A stretch of DNA of 64,000 nt from Paractinoplanes abujensis (GCF_014204895.1 NZ_JACHMF010000001.1:8122001-8186000), one strand, 5' to 3'. Positions 27,049 through 38,610 are shown, counted from the stretch's first letter. Translations and numbers: made by a program. The notes: generated from the sequence alone by a model not told the origin.

Positions 27049-28377
27049 ATGAGCCCGCCTGCCCCTGAGGTGAGACCTCGGTCAGGCGCGTCCGCGCGCA
27101 AGATCGCCTCCCTTGCCCTGCCCGCCCTGGTGGTGCTGGCCGCCGAGCCCCTCTACGTGCTCGTCGACACCGCCGTCGTGGGTCACCTCGGCCCGGTGCC
27201 GCTCGCGGCCGTCGCCGTCAGCGGCTCCGTCATGTCGGTGGCCGCCTGGCTCGGCACCCTCATGTCGTACGGCACCACCGGGCGGGCCGCCCGTCGCTTC
27301 GGCGCGGGTGACCGGGCCGCCGCGGTCGCCGAGGGCGTACAGGCCTCCTGGCTCGCGCTCGGCGTGGGCGTGCTGCTCGCCGTGCTCGCCCAGCCCCTCG
27401 CCGGCCCGCTGGCCCGCGCCCTCGCGGGTGACCACGAGGTCGCCGACGCGGCCGCCGGCTGGTTACGCGTCGCCGTGCTGGGCGCCCCCGGGCTGCTGCT
27501 GGCCGCGGCGGGCAACGGCTGGATGCGCGGTGTGCAGGACACCCGCCGCCCGCTCGTCTACGTGCTGGGCGCCAACGTGCTCTCGGCGATCCTGTGCCCG
27601 GTGCTGGTCTACCCCGTCGGCTGGGGCCTGACCGGCTCCGCCGTCGCCAACGTGGTCGCGCAGACCGTCTCCGGCTTCTTCTTCCTCTACGCCCTTTTCC
27701 GCGAGACCAAGCAGCTGCGCCCCGACCCGCAGATCATCCTGCTGCAGCTGCGCCTCGGCCGCGACCTGTTGATCCGCGGCGGCGCGTTCCAGGCCTGCTT
27801 CCTCTCGGCGACCGCGGTGGCCAGCCGGTTCGGCGTCGAATCGGTGGGCGCCCACCAGATCGGCCTGCAGCTGTGGTTCTTCAGCGCGCTCGCCCTGGAC
27901 GCCGTCGCCATCGCCGCCCAGTCGCTGGTCGGGGCCGCGCTCGGCGGGGGCAGCGCGGGCGAGGCCAAGGCGGTGGCCCGCAAGGTGACCATCGCGGGCG
28001 GCCTCTCCGGGGTCGCGTTCGCGCTGCTGGTCACCGCGGGCGCCGGGTCGATACCGGGCTGGTTCACGCCCGACGAGGGTGTGCACGCCCAGGCGGCGAT
28101 CATCTGGCCCTGGTTCATCGGGCTGATGCCCTTCGCCGGGGTGGTCTACGCGCTCGACGGCGTGCTGATCGGCGCGGGCGACGTCCGCTTCCTGCGCAAC
28201 ATCACCCTGGCCGCGACCCTGCTGGGCTTCCTCCCGGCGATCTGGATCGCGTACTTCTTCGACCTCGGCCTGGGCGGCGTGTGGGCCGGGCTGGCCCTGC
28301 TCATCCTGATCCGCTTCGCCACGACGGTGTGGCGCTGGCACTCCGGCCGCTGGGCCGTGGTGGGTGTGACGCGCTGA
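27049..28377 (+). CDS. MATE-family efflux transporter (DinF-like)
   Basis: The 442-residue protein has about 12 transmembrane helices and the DinF-branch pattern: LALPALVVLAAEPLYVLVDTAVVGHLG in the first helix pair and the matching AxQxxxL helices in the second half (SVGAHQIGLQLWFFSALALD, then AAQSLVGAALG). MATE proteins export cationic drugs or metabolites in exchange for H+ or Na+; substrate is not clear here. DinF-type genes often lie between nrnA and truB in actinobacteria. A second ATG at 27039 lies in another frame and is rejected. Confidence 0.9.
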   Translation: MSPPAPEVRPRSGASARKIASLALPALVVLAAEPLYVLVDTAVVGHLGPVPLAAVAVSGSVMSVAAWLGTLMSYGTTGRAARRFGAGDRAAAVAEGVQASWLALGVGVLLAVLAQPLAGPLARALAGDHEVADAAAGWLRVAVLGAPGLLLAAAGNGWMRGVQDTRRPLVYVLGANVLSAILCPVLVYPVGWGLTGSAVANVVAQTVSGFFFLYALFRETKQLRPDPQIILLQLRLGRDLLIRGGAFQACFLSATAVASRFGVESVGAHQIGLQLWFFSALALDAVAIAAQSLVGAALGGGSAGEAKAVARKVTIAGGLSGVAFALLVTAGAGSIPGWFTPDEGVHAQAAIIWPWFIGLMPFAGVVYALDGVLIGAGDVRFLRNITLAATLLGFLPAIWIAYFFDLGLGGVWAGLALLILIRFATTVWRWHSGRWAVVGVTR

Positions 28378-28382
28378 GCTTC

Positions 28383-28394
28383 TAGGGTGGTCCG
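28383..28394 (+). promoter_or_regulatory. Leaderless-type -10 box for truB
   Basis: TAGGGT (28383-28388) lies exactly 6 nt before the GTG at 28395, overlapping the few bases after the MATE stop. Confidence 0.5.
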
Positions 28395-29276
28395 GTGAAT
28401 GCGGACGGACTCATCGTGGTGGACAAGCCGGCGGGGATGACCTCGCACGACGTGGTGGCGCGGATCCGGCGGCTGGCCAAGACCCGGCGCGTGGGGCACG
28501 GCGGCACCCTCGACCCGATGGCCACGGGCGTGCTGATCATCGGCGTCAACCGGGCCACACGCCTGCTCACGTACGTGATCGGTTCGTCCAAGAGCTACGC
28601 CGCCACGATCCGCTTGGGTCAGTCCACGATCACCGACGACGCCGAGGGCGAGATCACCGCGACCGCCCCGGTGGACGGGGTCACCGACGCGGCGATCCGG
28701 GACGGGCTGGCCGGTCAGCGCGGCGAGATCGACCAGGTGCCCAGCGCCGTGAGCGCCATCAAGATCAATGGGCAGCGGGCGTACAAGCGCGTGCGCGAGG
28801 GCGAAGAGGTGACGATCCCGGCCCGCCGGGTGACGATCTCACGTCTCGACGTGCTCGAGATCCGGCGCGATGCCGGCTTCGTCGACGTGGACATCGAGGT
28901 GACCTGCTCCTCGGGGACCTACATCCGGGCCATCGCGCGCGACCTGGGGACACTGCTCGGGGTCGGCGGGCATCTGACGGCCCTCCGCCGTACGGCCGTG
29001 GGGGGTTTGACCTTGGAGTCGGCGCGGACGCTCCCCGAGCTCGAGGACGTGGCGCCGGATGTGATCTCGCTGCCCCTGGCCGAGGCCGCTCGGCAGGCCT
29101 TCCCGCAGCGGGAGGCCACGGCGGACGAGGCGCGGGTGCTGAGCCACGGGGGGCCGCTGGCGCCGGTGGGGATCGACGGCCCGTACGCGGTGTTCGCGCC
29201 CACGGGGGAGGTGCTGGCCATCGTCTCGGAGCGCGAGGGGCGGGCCCGGGCGGAGATCGTACTGGCCCCGGCCTGA
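28395..29276 (+). CDS. truB: tRNA pseudouridine(55) synthase
   Basis: TruB (293 residues) converts U55 of the tRNA T-loop to pseudouridine. The signature GGTLDPMATGVL with the catalytic Asp lies near residue 40, preceded by DKPAGMTSHDVV; KSYAATIRLG and SSGTYIRAIARDLG follow. A C-terminal PUA-like segment of about 60 residues ends the protein. It starts at a GTG with a leaderless-type promoter and stands before ribF, as is usual. Confidence 0.96.
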   Translation: MNADGLIVVDKPAGMTSHDVVARIRRLAKTRRVGHGGTLDPMATGVLIIGVNRATRLLTYVIGSSKSYAATIRLGQSTITDDAEGEITATAPVDGVTDAAIRDGLAGQRGEIDQVPSAVSAIKINGQRAYKRVREGEEVTIPARRVTISRLDVLEIRRDAGFVDVDIEVTCSSGTYIRAIARDLGTLLGVGGHLTALRRTAVGGLTLESARTLPELEDVAPDVISLPLAEAARQAFPQREATADEARVLSHGGPLAPVGIDGPYAVFAPTGEVLAIVSEREGRARAEIVLAPA

Positions 29277-29332
29277 GCGTCGCGGCATCGTCGCTACGCT
29301 GAGCCGGAAATCGAACGCCAGGAGGGCGAGAC

Positions 29333-30265
29333 ATGCAGCGGTGGCGGGGGTTCGAGGCGGTGCCCGGCGGGTGGGGGCGCTCGGTCGTCACGATCGGGGT
29401 CTTCGACGGCGTGCACCGCGGCCACCAGGCGATCATCGGGCACGCCGTGAAGCGGGCGCGGGATCTGGGGTTGCAGTCGGTGGTGGTGACCTTCGACCCG
29501 CACCCGGCCGAGGTGGTGCGGCCGGGGTCGCATCCGGCGGTGCTGACCGAGCCGGTGCGCAAGGCCGAGCTGATCGAGCAGCTGGGGGCCGACGCGCTCT
29601 GCGTGGTGCCCTTCACCCCGGCGTTCTCGCAGCTCAGCCCGGATGCCTTCGGGCATGACGTGCTGGTCGAGGCGCTGCACGCGGCAGTCGTGGTGGTGGG
29701 GGACAACTTCCGCTTCGGGCACAAGGCGGCCGGGGACGTGGCCGGGCTCGAACGGCTGGGGGTGCAGTTCGGCTTCACCGTGGAGGACGCGCCGCTGGTC
29801 ACCGAGGACGGGCTGGTCTTCTCCTCGACCTACATCCGCAGCTGTGTCGACGCCGGTGACGTGCGCGCGGCGGCCTCGGCCCTGGGCCGGCCGCACCGCC
29901 TGGCCGGCGTGGTCGTGCGGGGCGACCAGCGCGGGCGTGAGCTCGGCTTCCCGACGGCCAATCTGATGGTCCACCGGTATGCGGCGGTCCCGGCCGACGG
30001 CGTCTACGCGGCCTGGCTGATCCGCGGGGGCGAGCACGCGGCCCGCCTGCCCGCGAGCGTGTCGATCGGCACCAATCCCACCTTCTCGGGCCGGGAGCGC
30101 CGGGTCGAGGCGTACGTGCTCGACTTCTCGGGCGACCTGTACGGCGAGCGCGTGAGCCTCGACTTCGTGGCCCACCTGCGCGAACAACGGACGTACGACG
30201 CCATCGAGCCGCTGGTGGCCCAGATCAACGCCGACGTCGAAGAGACCCGCGCGCTGCTTCGATAG
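29333..30265 (+). CDS. ribF: Bifunctional riboflavin kinase / FAD synthetase
   Basis: RibF (310 residues) phosphorylates riboflavin to FMN and adenylates FMN to FAD. The N-terminal nucleotidyltransferase domain has VTIGVFDGVHRGHQ and SSTYIRSCVDAGDV; the C-terminal kinase domain (about 185-310) has GRELGFPTANL and YAAWLIRGGEHAARLPASVSIG-type strands with conserved GxNPTF and the final VDFVAHLREQRTY equivalent. An AGGAGG sequence precedes the ATG. It follows truB by 56 bp. Confidence 0.95.
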   Translation: MQRWRGFEAVPGGWGRSVVTIGVFDGVHRGHQAIIGHAVKRARDLGLQSVVVTFDPHPAEVVRPGSHPAVLTEPVRKAELIEQLGADALCVVPFTPAFSQLSPDAFGHDVLVEALHAAVVVVGDNFRFGHKAAGDVAGLERLGVQFGFTVEDAPLVTEDGLVFSSTYIRSCVDAGDVRAAASALGRPHRLAGVVVRGDQRGRELGFPTANLMVHRYAAVPADGVYAAWLIRGGEHAARLPASVSIGTNPTFSGRERRVEAYVLDFSGDLYGERVSLDFVAHLREQRTYDAIEPLVAQINADVEETRALLR

Positions 30266-30381
30266 CACCCTGGTAGGGTTGAGGAGACGCTGGATGTCCA
30301 GCGACCGGTCCCGCCTGCCTGCCCGACGCCGCGGGCCGCGGAGAAACCGCTTCTCACCGGCAACACAGAATTACGGAGAAC

Positions 30382-30651
30382 ATGGCGCTCGATCAAGAGA
30401 CCAAGACCAAGATCATCGACGAGTACAAGGCGAAGGACGGCGACACCGGGTCGCCCGAGGTCCAGGTCGCGATGCTCACCAAGCGGATCGCCGATCTGAC
30501 CGAGCACCTCAAGATCCACAAGCACGACCACCACAGCCGTCGTGGTCTGCTGCTGCTGGTCGGCCGCCGCCGCCGCCTGCTCAACTACGTTCAGAAGAAG
30601 GACATCGCGCGCTACCGGACGCTGATCGAGCGTCTCGGCCTGCGCCGCTGA
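30382..30651 (+). CDS. rpsO: 30S ribosomal protein S15
   Basis: S15 (89 residues) binds the central domain of 16S rRNA. The conserved [35 protein letters not shown] and LNYVQKKD are all present; length is normal. The 116-bp leader before the ATG carries small stem-loops that could mimic the rRNA target for autoregulation, as known for rpsO in other bacteria. A terminator-like hairpin separates it from pnp. Confidence 0.97.
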   Translation: MALDQETKTKIIDEYKAKDGDTGSPEVQVAMLTKRIADLTEHLKIHKHDHHSRRGLLLLVGRRRRLLNYVQKKDIARYRTLIERLGLRR

Positions 30652-30657
30652 CTTGAC

Positions 30658-30684
30658 GGGGGAGTGGCCTGGGGCCGCTCCCCC
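30658..30684 (+). terminator. Hairpin between rpsO and pnp
   Basis: GGGGGAG (30658-30664) and CTCCCCC (30678-30684) form an outer stem that encloses GGCC/GGCC as an inner stem. Only TTCG follows. In other bacteria, RNase III processing between rpsO and pnp controls pnp expression; this hairpin could be a terminator or such a site. Confidence 0.6.
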
Positions 30685-30845
30685 TTCGCGTAACACCCAC
30701 GGACCCGCGCGGGACGCAGTAAGCCACCGGTCCTCGGTAGTGGTAACCAGGCACAAGAATCCTGGGTACTTCGATCGAAGACCGGCAGCTGCGAATACCG
30801 CGCTGTGTTGACCGCCGGGTCCTCGACGAAGGAGTACCGCACCAC

Positions 30846-33185
30846 ATGACAGAGCAGAACACCGCTCTCGGCACCGAGTTCCGCACCGCCGTCATCGACA
30901 ACGGGTCGTTCGGCACTCGCGAGATCACGTTCTCCACCGGCCGCCTCGCCAAGCAGGCCGCCGGCTCGGTCATCGTCCAGCTGGGCGAGACCGTCGTCCT
31001 CTCCGCGACCACGGCCAGCAAGCAGCCGAAGGAGCACTTCGACTTCTTCCCGCTGACCGTCGACGTCGAGGAGCGGATGTACGCCGCGGGTCGCATCCCC
31101 GGCTCGTTCTTCCGCCGTGAGGGCCGGCCCAGTGAGGACGCGATCCTCACCTGCCGCCTGATCGACCGGCCGCTGCGCCCGTCGTTCACCAAGGGCCTGC
31201 GCAACGAGGTCCAGGTCGTCGAGACCGTCCTCGCGCTCGACCCGCAGCACCCGTACGACGTGGTCGCCATGAACGGCGCGTCGATGTCGACCAAGCTGTC
31301 CGGCCTGCCGTTCAGCGGCCCCATCGGCTCGACCCGCGTCGCGCACATCGACGGTCAGTGGGTCGCCTTCCCGACCATCGAGGAGCTCGAGCGGGCCACC
31401 TTCGACATGGTCGTCGCGGGCCGCACGCTGGAGGACGGCGACGTTGCCATCATGATGGTCGAGGCCGAGGCCACCCCGAACGCGGTCAAGCTGATCGCGG
31501 CCGGCGCCACCGCCCCGACCGAAGAGGTCGTGGCGAGCGGTCTCGAGGCCGCCAAGCCCGCCATCCGCGAGCTCTGCCGCGCGCAGAGCGAGCTGGCCGA
31601 GGTCGCCTCGAAGCCGGCCGTCGAGTTCCCCGTCTTCCTGGAGTACCAGGACGACGTCTACTCGGCCGTCACCGAGGCCGTCCGGGCCGAGACCGCCGAG
31701 GCCCTCAAGATCGCGGCCAAGCAGGAGCGCGAGGAGGCCCTCGACCTGGTCAAGGCCAAGGCGCACGAGCTGCTGGACGAGCGCTTCGAGGGTCGCGAGA
31801 AGGAGATCAGCGCCGCCTTCCGCTCGGTCACCAAGAGCGAGGTGCGCCAGCGGGTGCTGCGCGAGCAGGTCCGCATCGACGGCCGCGGCCCGCGCGACAT
31901 CCGGCCGCTGACCGCTCAGATCGGCATTCTGCCCCGCGTGCACGGTTCGGCGCTCTTCGAGCGGGGCGAGACCCAGATCATGGGCGTCACCACGCTGAAC
32001 ATGCTGCGGATGGAGCAGGCGCTCGACACCCTGGCGCCCGAGAAGTCCAAGCGCTACATGCACAACTACAACTTCCCGCCCTACTCCACCGGTGAGACCG
32101 GCCGGGTGGGCTCGCCGAAGCGCCGCGAGATCGGTCACGGCGCGCTGGCCGAGCGGGCCCTGGTGCCCGTGCTGCCGTCCCGCGAGGAATTCCCGTACGC
32201 GATCCGCCAGGTCTCCGAGGCGCTGGGCTCCAACGGCTCGACGTCGATGGGCTCGGTCTGTGCCTCCACGCTGTCGCTGCTGAGCGCCGGTGTGCCGCTG
32301 AAGGCGCCGGTCGCCGGCATTGCGATGGGCCTGATCTCGGACGAGGTCGACGGCAAGACGCAGTACGTCGCGCTGACCGACATCCTGGGCGCGGAGGACG
32401 CGTTCGGCGACATGGACTTCAAGGTCGCCGGCACGAGCGACTTCGTGACCGCCCTGCAGCTGGACACCAAGCTCGACGGCATCCCGTCGGACGTGCTGGC
32501 CGGTGCCCTGCAACAGGCGCACGACGCCCGCGCGACGATCCTGGGCGTGATGGAGGCGGCGATCAGCTCGCCGGCCGAGATGTCGGAGTACGCGCCGCGC
32601 GTCACCTCCGTCAAGATCCCGGTCGACAAGATCGGCATGGTGATCGGCCCCAAGGGTCAGACGATCAACGCGATCCAGGACGAGACCGGCGCCGACATCT
32701 CGATCGAGGACGACGGCACGATCTACGTCGGCGCCACCAACGGCCCGGCCGCCGAGGCGGCGGTCGAGCGGATCAACGCGATCGCCAACCCGACGCTGCC
32801 CAAGGTCGGCGACAAGTTCCTGGGCACGGTCGTCAAGACGGCCGCGTTCGGCGCGTTCATCTCGCTGCTGCCCGGCCGCGACGGCCTGCTGCACATCAGC
32901 AAGGTCGGCGACGGCAAGCGCGTCGAGAAGGTCGAGGACTTCCTCAACGTCGGCGACAAGGTCGAGGTGTCCATCGCGGACATCGACGCCCGCGGCAAGA
33001 TCTACCTCGACAAGGTCCGCCCCGAGGGCGCGGAGGCACCGGCCGCCGCGGAGGCCCCCGCCGAGGGTGGCCGCCCGCCGCGTGAGCCGCGGGGTGACCG
33101 TGGCGAGGGTGGCGGCGAGCCCCGCCGTCGCCGGTCGCGCCCCAGCGGTGACCGCGGTGGCGACCGTGGCGAGCGCCGCGACTAA
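30846..33185 (+). CDS. pnp: Polyribonucleotide nucleotidyltransferase (PNPase)
   Basis: The 779-residue enzyme degrades RNA phosphorolytically from the 3' end and can add tails; in actinomycetes PNPase also carries GSI-type (p)ppGpp synthesis activity in vitro (from the literature). Two RNase PH domains (about 1-220 and 330-560) flank a helical linker; the second ends in [11 protein letters not shown] and [12 protein letters not shown] begins the KH domain at about 600, followed by an S1 domain. The C-terminal tail is an Arg/Gly-rich extension of about 45 residues ending RGERRD. The ATG lies downstream of a weak GAAGGAG. Confidence 0.97.
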   Translation: MTEQNTALGTEFRTAVIDNGSFGTREITFSTGRLAKQAAGSVIVQLGETVVLSATTASKQPKEHFDFFPLTVDVEERMYAAGRIPGSFFRREGRPSEDAILTCRLIDRPLRPSFTKGLRNEVQVVETVLALDPQHPYDVVAMNGASMSTKLSGLPFSGPIGSTRVAHIDGQWVAFPTIEELERATFDMVVAGRTLEDGDVAIMMVEAEATPNAVKLIAAGATAPTEEVVASGLEAAKPAIRELCRAQSELAEVASKPAVEFPVFLEYQDDVYSAVTEAVRAETAEALKIAAKQEREEALDLVKAKAHELLDERFEGREKEISAAFRSVTKSEVRQRVLREQVRIDGRGPRDIRPLTAQIGILPRVHGSALFERGETQIMGVTTLNMLRMEQALDTLAPEKSKRYMHNYNFPPYSTGETGRVGSPKRREIGHGALAERALVPVLPSREEFPYAIRQVSEALGSNGSTSMGSVCASTLSLLSAGVPLKAPVAGIAMGLISDEVDGKTQYVALTDILGAEDAFGDMDFKVAGTSDFVTALQLDTKLDGIPSDVLAGALQQAHDARATILGVMEAAISSPAEMSEYAPRVTSVKIPVDKIGMVIGPKGQTINAIQDETGADISIEDDGTIYVGATNGPAAEAAVERINAIANPTLPKVGDKFLGTVVKTAAFGAFISLLPGRDGLLHISKVGDGKRVEKVEDFLNVGDKVEVSIADIDARGKIYLDKVRPEGAEAPAAAEAPAEGGRPPREPRGDRGEGGGEPRRRRSRPSGDRGGDRGERRD

Positions 33186-33191
33186 TCACCG

Positions 33192-34526
33192 GTGACAACA
33201 AGTGATCGCGGGTCGGCTGCCAAGCCGGCCCGCGTTTCTACCAGAACCCTCGCCGACGGCGCGAAGCGCACGACCCTGCCCAGCGGGCTGCGCATCGTCA
33301 CCGAGGCGATCCCGACCACCCGCAGCGCCGCCCTCGGCGTCTGGGTGGGCATCGGCTCGCGGGACGAGACGCCCGGCATGTCCGGCGCCTCCCACTTCCT
33401 CGAGCACCTGCTCTTCAAGGGCACCCACAAGCGCACCGCGCTGCAGATCTCGGCCGAGATCGAGGCCGTGGGCGGCGAGACCAACGCCTTCACCACGAAG
33501 GAATACACCTGCTACTACGCGCGGGTGCTGGACGCCGACCTGCCGCTCGCGGTGGACGTGCTGTGCGACGCCGTAGCCGATTCGATCATGAACCCGGCCG
33601 ACGTCGAGACCGAGCGCGGCGTGATCCTCGAAGAGATCGCGATGCACGAGGACGAGCCCGGTGACGAGGTGCACGACATCTTCACCGAGGCGATCTTCGG
33701 CACCCACCCGCTGGGCCGGCTGATCTCGGGGACCGAGGAATCGATCACCCCGATGACCCGCAACCAGATCCACGGGTTCTACCGGCGGCGCTACACCGCC
33801 CCCAACATCGTGATCGCGGCCGCGGGCAACCTCGACCACGCCACCGTCGTCCGGCTCGTCCGTAAGGCCCTGGCCGGCACGGCGCTCGACTCCGCACCGG
33901 CTGAACCGGCCGGTCCCCGTACGGGATCCAAGCGCGTGGCGACCCAGAAGCCGCACACGGTCGTGCGCAACCGCGACACCGAGCAGGGCCACCTGGTGCT
34001 GGGCGGGGTCGGCATCGGCCGCCGCGACGAACGCCGCTTCGCCCTGGGCGTGCTCAACAACGTGCTCGGCGGCGGCATGTCGAGCCGGCTGTTCCAGGAG
34101 ATCCGCGAGAAGCGGGGCCTGGCCTACTCCGTCTACTCGTACGCCAGCCAGTACGCGGACGCCGGCCTGTTCGGGGTCTACGCCGGCTGTGCGCCCGGCA
34201 AGGTGGAAGAAGTGCTCGACCTCACCCGTACGGAACTCGAAAGGGTGGCGGCCAAGGGCATCGAGGCCGACGAGGTGATCCGGGGCAAAGGCATGGTCAA
34301 GGGCTCGTACGTGCTGGGCCTGGAGGACACCGGGTCGCGGATGAGCCGGCTGGCCAAGTCGGAACTGCTCTACGGCGACCTCATGTCGGTCGACGAACTG
34401 CTGGCCCGGGTGGACGCGGTCACCCCGGACGACGTCAACGAGGTCGCGGCCCAGCTGCTGGCCCAGCCGATGTCGCTGGCCGTGGTCGGACCCTTCGACG
34501 AATCCGCGTTCGGCACGCACCGCTAA
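33192..34526 (+). CDS. M16-family (insulinase-like) zinc metallopeptidase
   Basis: This 444-residue protein has the inverted zinc motif HFLEH in SGASHFLEHLLFKG, the downstream Glu of the family (EIAMHEDE region) and the paired non-catalytic C-terminal half with RGLAYSVYSYA. The position directly after pnp, 6 bp from its stop, is conserved in actinobacteria (PepR-like). It is thought to degrade peptides or process proteins; a specific substrate is not visible. The start is GTG. Its TAA overlaps the TAACCT box of the next gene. Confidence 0.92.
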   Translation: MTTSDRGSAAKPARVSTRTLADGAKRTTLPSGLRIVTEAIPTTRSAALGVWVGIGSRDETPGMSGASHFLEHLLFKGTHKRTALQISAEIEAVGGETNAFTTKEYTCYYARVLDADLPLAVDVLCDAVADSIMNPADVETERGVILEEIAMHEDEPGDEVHDIFTEAIFGTHPLGRLISGTEESITPMTRNQIHGFYRRRYTAPNIVIAAAGNLDHATVVRLVRKALAGTALDSAPAEPAGPRTGSKRVATQKPHTVVRNRDTEQGHLVLGGVGIGRRDERRFALGVLNNVLGGGMSSRLFQEIREKRGLAYSVYSYASQYADAGLFGVYAGCAPGKVEEVLDLTRTELERVAAKGIEADEVIRGKGMVKGSYVLGLEDTGSRMSRLAKSELLYGDLMSVDELLARVDAVTPDDVNEVAAQLLAQPMSLAVVGPFDESAFGTHR

Positions 34527-34537
34527 CCTTGGTCCCC

Positions 34538-36258
<1,721 letters not shown>

Positions 36259-36260
<2 letters not shown>

Positions 36261-36310
36261 GTTCGCTGGTTGAGCTGGCTGGCTGAGCTTGCTGGCTGAG
36301 TTTGCTGGCC
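36259..36310 (+). repeat. Four tandem 13-bp repeats directly at the dapB stop
   Basis: Four head-to-tail units GAGTTCGCTGGTT, GAGCTGGCTGGCT, GAGCTTGCTGGCT and GAGTTTGCTGGCC begin in the dapB stop codon. Consensus is GAGYTNGCTGGYY. They mark the left border of the accessory region. Confidence 0.8.
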
Positions 36311-36329
36311 TTCGCTGCCCGCTCGGCGA

Positions 36330-36423
36330 GGATTTCGCCCCTGGGGGCCGATGACTTGGACACCAAAAACGTCCTCGCTTCGCTAGCCGTTTTTGGCGCC
36401 CAAGTCATCGGCGGGCGAAATCC
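36330..36423. repeat. 94-bp inverted repeat / cruciform-forming element
   Basis: From outside to inside three stems pair exactly: GGATTTCGCCC (36330-36340) with GGGCGAAATCC (36413-36423); GCCGATGACTTGG (36347-36359) with CCAAGTCATCGGC (36400-36412); CCAAAAACG (36363-36371) with CGTTTTTGG (36388-36396). Together 33 bp, interrupted by a 6-nt left bulge and a 3/3 internal loop, around a 16-nt apical loop. It is far longer than a terminator and could be a palindromic mobile unit (MITE/REP-like), a structured RNA, or a recombination site. Confidence 0.85.
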
Positions 36424-36447
36424 GACTCTGGTTGCGGTTCGACCCAC

Positions 36448-36500
36448 GTGGATATCGCTTGGCGGTTCGGTCGGACCGGGTGGGTTTCGCTTGGTGGTTC
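36448..36500 (+). repeat. 21-bp direct repeat, 11 bp apart
   Basis: Copies at 36448-36468 and 36480-36500 share 18 of 21 bases and the core TCGCTTGGYGGTTC. They stand 32 bp apart from start to start, about three helical turns. Confidence 0.55.
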
Positions 36501-36687
36501 TCGTAGACGACCAGGACGATGTTGCGCGGCGTCGGTGGCCACGGCTGCGAACCGGGTCGGCTGCGGCGTCTCGTCACGGCCGCCCGGTCGCCCTCGGCCG
36601 GTACGGAGAAGCCTGGGTCGTCGTGCCCGTATCTCGCGCTCGACCAGCGCATCGAAACTCGGCCACCGGTGTTGCTCGGTGGTTTGG

Positions 36688-38610
36688 TCAAGCCAGGCGG
36701 ATGGTGCTGGGTAGGCCGGTCAGGGTGCCGTTGGTGAAGTCGACGGGGTAGCCGGCGATGCGCAGGCCGGTGACTGTGGGGGCGTCGGGGAGCGGGCGCA
36801 GGCGGATGACGCCGTTGGGGACGTCGGGGTCGAGGCCGAGCAGGGACTGGACGATCAGGACGGCGGCGGCGGCCGACCACGCCTGGGGGTGACACGACGC
36901 CGGGTACGGCATGGGGCGGCCGATGTCGTCGCGCGCGTCCCCGGCGTACAGCTCGGGAAGCCGGAAGCCGAACGCCTCGCCCGCGCTCAGCAGGCCGTCG
37001 ACCAGGCGGCCGGCCTCGGCCGCGAAACCGCCCCGGGCCAGCCCGGCCGCCACGATGGCGGTGTCGTGGGCCCAGACCGAGCCGCAGTGATACGACAGCG
37101 GGGCGAACCCGCCGTCGCGGGCCGACATGGTGCGCAGGCCGTAGCCGCCGGACATGTCGGCCGAGCCGAGTGCCGCGGCCACCCGGGCCTCCTCCTCGCC
37201 GGTCAGCAGTCCGGTGCCCAGCAGGTGGCCGATGTTGCTGGTCAGGGAGTCGACCGGGCGCTTGTCGCGGTCGAGCGCGAGGGCGGGGTACTGGCCGTCG
37301 GCGACCCAGAACGCCGCGCGGAACCGGGCGCTCAACGAGCCCGCGTACGTGCGCCAGCGGTCGCCGCCGGGACGGCCGAACGCGTCGAGCAGGGCGGCGC
37401 CGTCGAGGGCGGCCCGGTACGCGTACCCCTGCACCTCGGCCAGGGCGATCGGCGGGTCGGCCAGGCGCCCGTCGTGGAAGCGGACCGCGTCGTGCGAGTC
37501 CTTCCAGCCCTGGTTGGCCAGGCCGCGCCCGGTGGGGTCGAGGTATTCCAGGAAGCCGTCGCCGTCCGGGTCGGCGTGGTCGGCCAGCCAGCCCAGGGCG
37601 GCCTCCAGCGCGGGTAGCAACGCCTCGATCCCGGCCGGGTCGTGGCCCCAGCGCCAGGCGTCGTGGAGCAGGCTGATCCAGAGCAGGGTGGCGTCGATCG
37701 TGCCGTAGTAGACGGCCGGCAGCCGCCCGTCGACCTGCACGTCCGAACGCCGCAGCTCGTGCATGATCTTGCCGGGCGCCTCGCCGGTCTCCGGGTCGAT
37801 CTTGCTGCCCTGACGGCGGGCCAGCACCCGGAGCGTGCCCACGGCCAGGTCGGTGCCGAGCGGCAGCATCATCCGGGCCGCCCACAGGCTGTCGCGGCCG
37901 AACAGCGTGAGATACCAGGGGACGCCGGCGCCGAGGAACGTGTCGCCGTCGTCGATCGCGGTGGTCAGGCGCAGGGCGGTCAGGTCGTCCAGGGACTGGT
38001 CGACGAGCCGGGGCAGCCGCCGGTCGGGGCCGGTGATCGTGGGGCGGGCGAAGGCGCCGCGGGGGCCGGGGAACATCACGGCGTGCGGGTCGTCCACGTC
38101 GAGGGACCAGCGCAGCACCACCTGCGCGCCGGGCAAGATCGTCACTGTGCGCTCCAGGTCGCCGGTGACTCGTACGGGAATCTCGTCCTTGACCTGCCCG
38201 ATGTCTCCGGACTTGACGGCCTCGATCGGCGCGAGGTCGCTGGCGGTGTCGATCGTGACGGTGGTCGTGACGGGGGAGGTGGCGGTGGAGGAAATCGTGA
38301 TCTCCTCGTCGAGGCCGTCCGCGCGGACCCGCCGTACGCGGTCGATGCGCACGGTCGGGTCGGGGCCGGGGTTGCCGAGCCAGCGGGCCAGCGAGACGAA
38401 ACGTGTGGCGCCCGGCCCGGCCTGCGCGTGACCGATCGGCTCGGGTTCGCGCCCGTCGAGCCGCAGCACGGCCAGTGAGAGCACCCGCCGGTCGGCGTGG
38501 AACACCCCCTGCACCCCGGCGGCCCGGATCTGACCGTCGGGCCCGGAGAGCGCCGAGGTCGGCGCGGCCAGGGTGGGCACCAGATCGTGCAGGAGCGGCT
38601 GCAGAGACAA
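36688..38610 (-). CDS. Glycogen-debranching-type glycoside hydrolase (amylo-alpha-1,6-glucosidase family)
   Basis: The 640-residue cytoplasmic enzyme has an N-terminal GDE_N_bis-like beta domain (about 1-200, including VQGVFHADRRVLS) and a C-terminal (alpha/alpha)6 toroid with PWYLTLFGRDSLWAARM, GKIMHELR, QGWKDSHDAVRF and SCHPQAWSAAA, typical acid-base regions of the GH15/GH133-like fold. It should release glucose from alpha-1,6 branches or a related oligosaccharide. The TTG at 38610 is preceded by GGGAG at good spacing. It is divergent from the LacI regulator, with paired operators between. The very long upstream frame is a shadow of the ABC genes. Confidence 0.88.
   Translation of the reverse strand: MSLQPLLHDLVPTLAAPTSALSGPDGQIRAAGVQGVFHADRRVLSLAVLRLDGREPEPIGHAQAGPGATRFVSLARWLGNPGPDPTVRIDRVRRVRADGLDEEITISSTATSPVTTTVTIDTASDLAPIEAVKSGDIGQVKDEIPVRVTGDLERTVTILPGAQVVLRWSLDVDDPHAVMFPGPRGAFARPTITGPDRRLPRLVDQSLDDLTALRLTTAIDDGDTFLGAGVPWYLTLFGRDSLWAARMMLPLGTDLAVGTLRVLARRQGSKIDPETGEAPGKIMHELRRSDVQVDGRLPAVYYGTIDATLLWISLLHDAWRWGHDPAGIEALLPALEAALGWLADHADPDGDGFLEYLDPTGRGLANQGWKDSHDAVRFHDGRLADPPIALAEVQGYAYRAALDGAALLDAFGRPGGDRWRTYAGSLSARFRAAFWVADGQYPALALDRDKRPVDSLTSNIGHLLGTGLLTGEEEARVAAALGSADMSGGYGLRTMSARDGGFAPLSYHCGSVWAHDTAIVAAGLARGGFAAEAGRLVDGLLSAGEAFGFRLPELYAGDARDDIGRPMPYPASCHPQAWSAAAAVLIVQSLLGLDPDVPNGVIRLRPLPDAPTVTGLRIAGYPVDFTNGTLTGLPSTIRLA

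Larger units (their letters stand above)
36261..36687. other. 427-bp repeat-rich intergenic stretch
   Basis: The interval holds, in order, the 13-bp tandem repeats, a very long inverted repeat and a 21-bp direct repeat. Open frames here cross the inverted repeat and have no coding character. I see no transposase. Confidence 0.7.

Noticed and set aside
36330..36423. Ordinary rho-independent terminator
   Set aside because: Three stacked stems totalling 33 bp with bulges and no T-tail exceed a terminator; termination could still be a side effect.
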